Shown: positions 56,193 to 64,000 of the stretch, piece by piece
Numbering within the stretch: the first letter of the stretch is position 1
How the letters are laid out: the number at the start of each line of letters is the position of its first letter
Origin: Undaria pinnatifida
Taxonomy: Eukaryota > Sar > Phaeophyceae > Laminariales > Alariaceae
DNA: 64,000 nucleotides
Reading direction: 5' to 3'
Assembly: GCA_012845835.1 (NCBI GenBank)
Contig: JABAKD010000011.1
Span: 9,424,381 to 9,488,380 of the forward strand
Program-made: the position numbers and the translations under genes
Notes under the pieces: generated by a model
The model's input: the letters and a program-made list of their open reading frames with translations, nothing else
What the model was told of the DNA's origin: nothing
Database searches by the model: none

Positions 56193-56810
56193 GTTGGCAA
56201 CGAGCAGTGATATTTTGTACGAACGAGAGCTTTAAAAGCAGTTTGTGACGCCACAGCTTACTCGAGTACATGACGTGCCTCTTTCGCCGTCGACTAGTCC
56301 TGGCAGGTCCTGGTTAGGCTGTAGCCCGAAACTACTGCTGTATCTTTTTTTACAACAAACTTTTGTGGGCTCCACAGGTTCGAACCACACGTACGTGTCG
56401 CAGGAAAGAAAGTCTGCCCATGCCGCTGGAACTTCACTCAACAGTAGTGTCGATCCATTTCGTACTCTATTGACCCTGCAAGCGTGGGCGCTACACCATA
56501 TAAGTCGAACACAACCTCATTAGTGCCAAACCGGCAGTAATGAGGGATTCGCCAGCCCTAAATAGTGCCGTTTTGGCACTATTCGCGGTAGTGCCGGGTG
56601 CCCGATATAGTGCCGGTGAAATCTCTGGACACGTACCGGCACTAAACAGGTCCCCCTACTGTATCTACTGCTGCTTTATGGAAAGATAAACAAGCGACCT
56701 ATGCTCTGTGGCGACGACAGCTTACTTACTCAGATTGGCAGTGTTGACGTGCGTTGGGAAACCTCAATCTTGTTGTAGTGGACCGTTACCCTCAAAGGTT
56801 ACCATTACCC

Positions 56811-57041
56811 CTATTGCTTCCGCCTTACAGGTCGGCAGGGAGAACAAGCGGCGACATAGGTAGTTTCGTTAAGTGCTAGGACTACGGGATCTGCCGTGGC
56901 CCTTCCTTGGAAACAACGGATAGCAGGCTGAATTTCGAGTATAAGCATCCACTCAGGTCGTCTATTGAAGTCTTGTGACGGCGTCAACTTGGGAGGCTCG
57001 AGATGAGAGCGCAATAGGTTGACCTTACACCATCTGCGCAA
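56811..57041 (-). CDS. Unassigned ORF
   Basis: A 76-codon frame with ordinary protein composition (SHLEPPKLTPSQDFNRRPEW). No partner or family found. Confidence 0.15.
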   Translation of the reverse strand: MRRWCKVNLLRSHLEPPKLTPSQDFNRRPEWMLILEIQPAIRCFQGRATADPVVLALNETTYVAACSPCRPVRRKQ

Positions 57042-57847
57042 GCTGTCACGATTGTCTGCTGGCCTGTTCTTTCGAGGGTTCTTCGCCTCCCCCGTCCGTC
57101 TGTGACAGCAGACATAGGATCGAACGACGGTTTATTGTAGACTACGGTCACGACCGCGCCACGTGATAGCTTCAGTATATTATCTGAGTGCCGTTACTGT
57201 CCTAAGAAGCACGATTGTAGAAGGGTATAAGCTCTGCCGCCCAGCTGCACGGCGCTACCGCTGCTACTACGGTGGTCTACTACGGTAGTACTACTATAAA
57301 TGGATCTCAAGCGAGCGAGAGTAAAGGTTGCTTAGATCCAGGAAGTGTCTTAAACCAGAAAGAAGGAACCAAATTCTGTAGGTGCGTTACGTTTGGCGGG
57401 ATCGGGGTCGAACTGCCAATCTTCCACGCCAAAAAGAGGCGTAGGGAGGGCGGGGAGGGGCAGCAAAGAGGACGTTGCGAAACTCGCATGCACTTTTTCT
57501 GGAATACATATACAGTACCCTCAACAACAAAAACGAAAAACAAATCTTTGTCGTGGAATGATGGGGATACGGCAGGAGGATGCTTGACTATGTATTGGAG
57601 TTGGTCCTGAAGCCCATTAGCTGTTGCTGTCTTCTGTGATTAGTTTTCCACGACATCGAGTCAATGTGGACGGCATCTGTGGACACGGATGGATTTAGAT
57701 ATGTTGACCAACCGATATCGCTGGCCTCCGTCTTTTGTTGTACATAAGGAAGTGTGCCGATATAACCGACGGTTGTTTTGGGTGTGGTGGTATACCTCCG
57801 CGGTCGGGTGTTGTCCTTGGGGGAGTCCCATTAATTTTGTCCCTATA

Positions 57848-58210
57848 TCAGTACAGATTCATCGGCCATTCTCGTAATTCTCTGACCGCGTGCGAGAACA
57901 TGGGATCATTACTACTGTAGCTTGCCGGCATGCTGTCGTGCTGATTTACGTCCCTGCGCTGTTTTCTCAGCGCGCTAGGATCAAGAACGGGCACACACTC
58001 AAGGCCAACGGGTAGCCAGAGTAGGTTGTGAGCTTGCCACCGAACTTCGCGGTCTGGTTCTACCGCGCCTCTACTAAACGCTTTAGATAATGCAGAATCA
58101 GACGGTGTCAGTGCGCGCAAATTGTTATTCTCGTGCGTTGACCTTTTAGCTTTCAGGAAAGTATGGGACAAGTTTTCGTAGGCGAGCTGTTGTTTTGCGG
58201 GGGAGTTCAT
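57848..58210 (-). CDS. Unassigned ORF, possible exon
   Basis: A 120-codon frame from ATG at 58210 with protein-like composition (NSPAKQQLAYENLSHTFLKA; VRWQAHNLLWLPVGLECVPV), ending TAA-type stop at 57848. No motif is recognised. Confidence 0.3.
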   Translation of the reverse strand: MNSPAKQQLAYENLSHTFLKAKRSTHENNNLRALTPSDSALSKAFSRGAVEPDREVRWQAHNLLWLPVGLECVPVLDPSALRKQRRDVNQHDSMPASYSSNDPMFSHAVRELREWPMNLY

Positions 58211-58275
58211 CTCGAAGTTGCCGAGCTTCTACGTCATACGGGGAGGAGAGGCCGGCAGGAGTTGAAGTTGCGATA

Positions 58276-58524
58276 GGCATGTGCTACGATAGAGGTAGCA
58301 CTTTTCGTCTGAAATGGTTTCTGAATGACGGGGCTTCTTAACCCAAAATCGTCCGAAATAGGTCATTTTTTTTTCTTGATTCTCGTTGTATACCTAGCCC
58401 ATGGGATTTTTCATCCAGCAGCAGTTTTATTTTTCTTTGCGTCTGTTTTTGGGAGAGGTCTTCAGCTCCCAAAATTGAGGAACCTCAGAAATAAAGTGGT
58501 GCACCTCTTATCGTAGCAAGCGTC
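58276..58524 (-). mobile_element. MITE with GATA target duplication
   Basis: Ends GGCATGTGCTACGATAGAGG and CTCTTATCGTAGCAAGCGTC are inverted. GATA flanks both sides (58272-58275 and 58525-58528). The body is in reverse orientation to the 51.4 kb copy (GACGGGGCTTCTTAACCCAA). Confidence 0.88.
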
Positions 58525-59479
58525 GATACTCACATTCACTTGAGATGTTTTTCCAACATAAACAAACGAAAGCGGCGTGGCTGGTGGAGTTATCTAGTAC
58601 TGCTAGAGAGGTTTTGGTTACTTTTCTGGCACGGCTATGGAGCACAGCAGTCCAGTTCTGTTCCAGTTGCTCCTGCTCCTTATTTTTGGGGGCTTTGGTA
58701 CGATAGCGAAGCTGGTGTAGGTGGCGGCTGTGGCTGCATGTTATTGAGGGGGCGTCACAAACAGTGGGGTGTGTTATGGGATTGCGCTGGGAACCTGCAA
58801 GACATAATATCTAGGGTTTCACATACAACTGAAGGCGTGTGCATGTGGGAATAAGGGGGTGATGATATTGCACCATCCGTGCATAAGTATTCAGGTATAT
58901 CCACGGCTAGTAGGATTGATACAAGAGCTTCAAGATCAGTGATTGGCCATCTTGGAACTTGCGTAGCAGATGTGGGTGAGAATAAATTTGGGGGGTGAGC
59001 GGGGGGGGGCAGGTGAGGGCAGACAGATAACCGTGACAAACCGTCTTCAGTCTTGGGTTGTTGCTGGCACAGCTCAGAGGGGCGAGTAATACTGTACTGT
59101 ATCAGTATACTGGTCGATGATGCAGCCGCCGATTATCCTTGTAGTGACCCCTTTCAGTCTGTGATTTCCGGCGGCGGTTGTCTCGCGCGGTTCCTTCAAT
59201 AGTATGTAGTCGAAAAGTTGCCTCCGTGGTCCGGGGTGTTGGTAAATCAGTGGCTTCTGGAGAAAGGTATTATATTAGAGAGACCAATGTCTGGAGAGAC
59301 AGGTCAGAAAGTGGAGTGGGTCATGTGGGCCAACTCTCCACAGCCCAGTAACAACCGCTCGTAGTCGAATACCTAAACCTCCTCGCATAGTGCCTACTCG
59401 TACATACCCGTGGGACTGCTCGTGGGTGATACCACGAGACGATCCCTGTAACTTACCTCCGTGACACAACGTATGTAAC
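58525..59479. other. No gene seen
   Basis: Anonymous sequence between a MITE and the copia 3' LTR. Confidence 0.4.
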
Positions 59480-59768
59480 TGTAACTTATTGCTAGGCTGT
59501 TCGTTGAGACAAGCTATATCGTGTTAGCAACACTACAGGAATGTTCCTATTCGTCAATGTGTCCAACGTACCGACACACCAACGTACCGTACATACCACT
59601 ACGGTCCGATGTATACCTCGTGCACATGTACAATCTACCGAAGTACCGTAGCACCACAAGAAGAGTATTCTGGTACAACAACATACGATCAACAGTTCTG
59701 CTATTCAAACCAACCAATCAGAGTTTCACCGCAGTACAGTTGATACATACATGCCGCTATCACGAACA
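59480..59768 (-). mobile_element. Putative 3' LTR of copia element (approximate)
   Basis: On the minus strand, downstream of the polyprotein stop, a purine tract (CTAGGGAGGG) is followed by TGTTCGTGAT, a plausible LTR start (59768). A terminal AAGTTACA places the other end near 59480. The matching 5' LTR is outside the window, so boundaries are provisional. Confidence 0.4.
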
Positions 59769-59843
59769 CCCTCCCTAGGGGCTGTTGTATCTACCAGACC
59801 AAATACATATCACACAAAAACAAAAACAAAACGACTCAGACTT

Positions 59844-62800
59844 CTACTTCTTGATACCAAGTGCAAAGTCGCGGTGAACTTCAAAAAGATCTCTCGGCAA
59901 CGCCTTCGTCAGGATGTCCGCGTGATGTTTCTTGCTGGGGACGTGGGTGACTTCGATCACACCCTCCTCGGTCAGATTCCTAAGAAAGTGGTGCCTCACA
60001 TCGATGTGCTTACTCCTACTCGAGCTCAGCGGGTTCTCTGCGAGCGCAATCGCCCCCTCGTTGTCTTCAAGGACATCTATCTTACGAGGCTTCGCACTAG
60101 GCCTCAGGAACTGAAGCATTCCGTTTACAAACAGAGCCTCCTTTACACCATCTCCCATCGCAAGATACTCTGCTTCTGAAGTTGACTGTGAAACGCATTT
60201 CTGCGTCCTAGAAATCCAAACTACAAGCATCGCCGCCACGAAAACCATCGCACCCGAAACTGATCTACGGTCAGTGGCCCTACTTGCAAAGTCAGCATCT
60301 ACATACACCAACGTGCCTGCGTCTACCGAACTATCCTGCTTGAACTTCAAAGTCAGATGCGCCGTTTCCAGAAGATAATTGAGAATCTTCTGAGCTGCCT
60401 TCCAGTGGCTCCTCTTTGGTTCGTGAGAGTGCCTCGCCACCGCCGCACAGCATTCGCGATGTCGGGCCTTGTCTGGCTGGCGATCCACATCAGGCTCCCC
60501 ACCACCTTTCGGAACGGCACATCTCCTGCCCCCTCATCCTCCATCACGGACCTGTTATCATTGGCAAGGGAAGCAGAGATCGAGCTGGTGCGACATATAT
60601 TGAATCTCTCGAGAACACTCCTGATATAACTTTCCTGAGAAATCTCAATCGTACCAGCCTCACGGTCGCGAATATATTCACAACCTAGAAAGAACTTGAC
60701 CTCCCCCAAGTCCTTCGTAGGAAGAGAGTCACCTATTGCTGCCACAACCACCTTGGCAAGGCTCTTACTTCCTGCATACAGAATGTCATCCACGTGGATC
60801 GCGACCATCCCCAATACCTCGTCTCCCATAATGAAACGCAGGACACAGGGAGCAGACATTGACTGCTCAAACCCAATCCTCTTCAGTTCCGACACCAGCC
60901 TCTTGTAAAATGTCCTAGAAACCTGCTTCAATCCGTACAAACTCTTGTTCAAACGGACAACCTTTCCTGACATCGACCCGCAGCCAGGAGGTAACTTCAT
61001 GAACACCTCGTGATCCAATTCCGACTGAACAAATGCTTGCTCAATATCCCAGTGGAGTAATTCCAAATTGTACAAACACGCCAACACTATCAGCAATCGT
61101 AAAGATGCAGCATTTGCGGTAGGCGAGAATGTCTCAAGATAATCCACACCATACTTCTGCTTGAAGCCCTTCGCTACAAGCCTAGCCTTGGCCTTCACTA
61201 TCTTTCCTGTTTCGTCTGCTTTCCACTTGAAAACCCATCTAGCATCAATCACATTACAGCCTATCGGGACTTTTACTGCCAACGTGAACGTTCCTGCTAT
61301 TATCAAGCCTTCAATTTCGGCAGACCTGGCTCCTTCCCAAATCTTAGCGTACTTCGAACGCTGGGCTTCCTGATAACTACCAGGCTCCGATTCTACATCC
61401 TGAACCAGTTCTTTCGGCAATTCCGTCTCATCACCTGCTCTCTGCTCCGACAACAATGAGTACACGACCTCTGTCGCGAAGATGGGTCCTAGGGTGGCCA
61501 TGAGGCCGGGTACACTCTGCTGGTTGACTGCACGAGTTTACGCGCGAGTCCTACCTTCTCTCACTTCATCATTTTCACGCGCGGAAGTATTAAAGTCAGC
61601 AAGCTCGGCCACATGCCGCGGACGACGAGCGGCTGGAGGGGATGCCTCCGCCTCTACCAGTCCTCCCGACCCAATCGACTCTTCATCATCATGCCCTCCC
61701 TGCCCCATCGACTCTACCTCATCATCCCCTTCCAGATCCCCCATCTCTACCTCTCCTGATTCCTGCCCTCCCTGGCCCTCCCCGTCATTCACAGGCGAAG
61801 ACACAGAAGGAGCTACACTACCAGAAGAAATGTTCACGGGGGCAGACGGTTCAGCAGGGGAAGATGGAACAGAAAAGAACGGGCCTATACTACCTGCGCC
61901 AACACTCACAACCTCCTCGACTCTCCCGCACCAGAGGGCACGGCATCACGTTTCAAAAGTGTGTGAGCGACTCCTCTTCCCACAAGCGGCCATATCTCGG
62001 TTTCAACATCGTCGTCACTATCCTCCCCTCCCTCCTCTGCTACCTCTATCGGCAAAGAAGGTTGCAGCGGAGGGAGCTGTGACGGCAGCACCTCCCACGT
62101 CACATCCCTCGTTTCTTGAATAGTACCAGCCCTCGTAAGTACTCTATGACAATCACGCGGGTGGTCTCTCGAAGGACCGACATAGAAACAACTCTCACCC
62201 TTCGGCAGCAGCTTTGACGCTCGCTGCCACCTACAGTAGGCGGGCTTCAAAAACGGATACGGTCTAGCGGGACGAGGTTCACCATACCACATTTCATACG
62301 GCGTTTTGGATTCAGGGTTAGCAGAACACGCAGTGTGGTTCATCGCTTCGCAAGCCCAGTGCATAGCCTCAGCCCAGAGTTTATCAGTCTTAGGTAACTG
62401 TACAAGCCCAAAAAGAACTTTAGCTTAAATACGAGCCGCCATCGCGGCCTCCTCTATCAATCCTAGCCCACGCTCTGCAACACCATTATATTGCGGACTA
62501 TAAGCCGGTGTGAACTCTTGTTTGATCAACAGCTCGTTGCACACAGATGCAAACTCCCCCCCGAAAACCTCCCCACCATTGTCAGACCTAACAATCTCAA
62601 CCAATGACGGGACACCATCAGCACGCACACTCGCAAGAAAACTCCGGAAAGCACTGCCAGCGTCTGATTTATTTTTCAGGAAATACAGCCATGCACGTCT
62701 CGTGAAATCATCCTTCACAATCATGGGGTAATGTTTTCCCCCTACGGACGCAATGTCCTTCCTTCCTCCGAGGTCAACAAAAACTCTGCCCAACTTTTTA

Positions 62801-64000
62801 TCCGATCGAGTTTTAGTTTCCCGAACGATTCCTTTCCGAATAGCCTTCGACATCGGACACCCTGAACAAGCATGCATGTCACCAACCAACTTGGTATCTA
62901 ATTGCTTTGCAGGAGTGCGAAGCAGACCCTCGTGCGAATGTGCATAAATATTGTGGAAATCGTTGATATCCATCGTAGTTTCATGCTTGGGGTTGGCGGG
63001 AGTGAGAGCAGCCAACACCGTATCAACAGAGGCTTCTCCTAGGCGATACGCAGACGCAATCAGCATGCCACCGAAGTTCTGAAAAGTTACTTGTCCATTG
63101 AATGCAGTCATAACACCATTAGGACCACCAAGACCATTCCATGACTCACCATCAAACTCAGCACTCGGAGAAAAGAGATTATACCCCAAGTTGGGAGAGT
63201 ACAATACGTTCTTCAATTCCACGGAGAACTCACTGTCAGCAGTCACAAACACCAAGTCTAGCGTTCCGGAGTAAGCTACTTCACAAGACACGCCACCAAT
63301 TCCATTCACACTTCTTTGCAAGGCTTCAAGTCTCTCATGCAAGACAGGGAATCAGTCATGTGATATGAAGTGCCTGTGTCAGCATACCAATCCTCGACAT
63401 ATCTAGCCTTGTTGACAGCTTTCAGGATCATATCATTACTGACGGCGCTCATAATCAGATCATCACGGGACGTCATCAGACACTTCAGACCAGAGACATC
63501 ATACCACATCCTACTCAAATCATCACACGCCTTCAAGACCACTTCCTTACGACATGCTGCAAGCAACACCTTTTGGCAGTCATCACTCATGCGGTAACTA
63601 CCATTTCTGCACACCAGATCCGAATCAGGAATAGCACACTGCTCACCGCTCTCATTCTCGTCGGCCTCGGGCTTTCCAGTCTGGAAAGGATGAGGGATGA
63701 TGCGAGCCTTGCAGTCGAGCTTCATGTGACCCACCTCCCCACACTTGTAACACCTCCCCTGAAAAGACTTCTTCGAGGAATCAGACTCAGAGTTAGACTT
63801 CTGCTTGTTGTACTTCTTGAAGTTACTCTTCTTCTTCGCAGGCCTAGACACCAGAGCAACACTATTCTGCTTCTTAGAACCACCCTGTGCTTGCAAGTCT
63901 AGGTACCGCTCACGCACTTTGGTCTCGATGAAAGAGGGGTCATTCGAACAGAACACCACAAGAGTCTCACGTAAAGACTTGTACTCGGGGGACAGTCCTT
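59844..64000 (-). pseudogene. Ty1/copia polyprotein, decayed, 5' partial
   Basis: Minus-strand pieces occur in copia order. There is a Gag end with zinc knuckle (CYKCGEVGHMKLDC, about 63720-63760) and a protease motif (DTGTS, about 63372-63386). Next are the pre-integrase HHCC region (CSGCPMSK) and the integrase core (VKDDFTRRAW, IVRSDNGGE, SPQYNGVAERG). Then come reverse transcriptase (ARWVFKWKAD, QAFVQSELD, IHVDDILYAG) and RNase H (YVDADFAS, SEAEYLAMG). The frame is broken by shifts near 63306-63342, 61906-61909 and 60353-60488, and by in-frame stops at 62425-62427 and 61538-61540. It cannot make a full polyprotein. Gag continues past 64000. Confidence 0.95.

Larger units (their letters stand above)
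55438..56661. mobile_element. Tc1/mariner/pogo-like TIR element with zinc-finger-like ORF
   Basis: The first 27 bases at each end are perfect inverted repeats beginning CAGTAGGGGGACCTGTTTAG, with TA on both outer sides (55436-55437 and 56662-56663). Subterminal zones hold several direct and inverted copies of TAGTGCCGG. It contains a short Cys/His-rich ORF and an internal ~160-bp tandem duplication. No full transposase is seen, so it is probably non-autonomous. Confidence 0.82.

Overview
This window looks like nuclear DNA from a eukaryote with long introns. Evidence: GT-AG introns of about 0.1 to 5.3 kb separate exons of about 50 to 400 bp; exons are GC-rich with Ala, Gly, Gln and Pro runs; most of the window is interspersed repeats; no operons, rRNA or intact tRNA genes were seen. 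Exon/intron scale and repeat types would suit an alga such as a brown alga or another stramenopile. That assignment is inference; no marker gene proves it.

Layout. (1) 2-19141 (+): the 3' part of one host-type gene in 11 exons. Exon phases agree at every junction (0,1,2,0,2,0,0,2,0,0). It encodes a basic, coiled-coil-rich protein of unknown function. Its introns hold two miniature LTR elements (TRIMs), GGGTC and AAACG/AAACC pentamer arrays, and MITEs. (2) 19.1-25.3 kb: MITEs, a roughly 200-bp satellite carrying an 18-bp palindrome, and several weakly supported exons. (3) 26.4-35.0 kb: parts of a spliced DDE-type transposase. A Cys-rich N-terminal fragment lies on the minus strand and a three-exon C-terminal part on the plus strand, with a near-perfect 430-bp hairpin and a second inverted repeat between them. 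(4) 35.1-44.0 kb: tandem duplications, a Harbinger-like element, a 210-bp-arm foldback flanked by direct repeats, a minus-strand low-complexity ORF, and a Tc1/mariner-like TIR element holding a third TRIM copy. (5) 44863 to about 54768 (+): a second host-type gene, a Gln/Pro/Ala-rich coiled-coil protein, with one in-frame TAG in its large exon. (6) 54.8-59.4 kb: a 1.2-kb TIR element with a zinc-finger-like ORF, a MITE with perfect target duplications, and unassigned ORFs. (7) About 59480 to beyond 64000 (-): a decayed Ty1/copia retrotransposon.

The best supported new items are: a TRIM family whose internal region carries a tRNA T-arm-like (B-box) sequence; a MITE family with perfect 4-bp target duplications at three sites; the split transposase locus; the long hairpins; and the two spliced host genes. 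All gene models come from reading splice signals and phase by eye. No similarity search or transcript data were available, and family names rest on remembered motif patterns.
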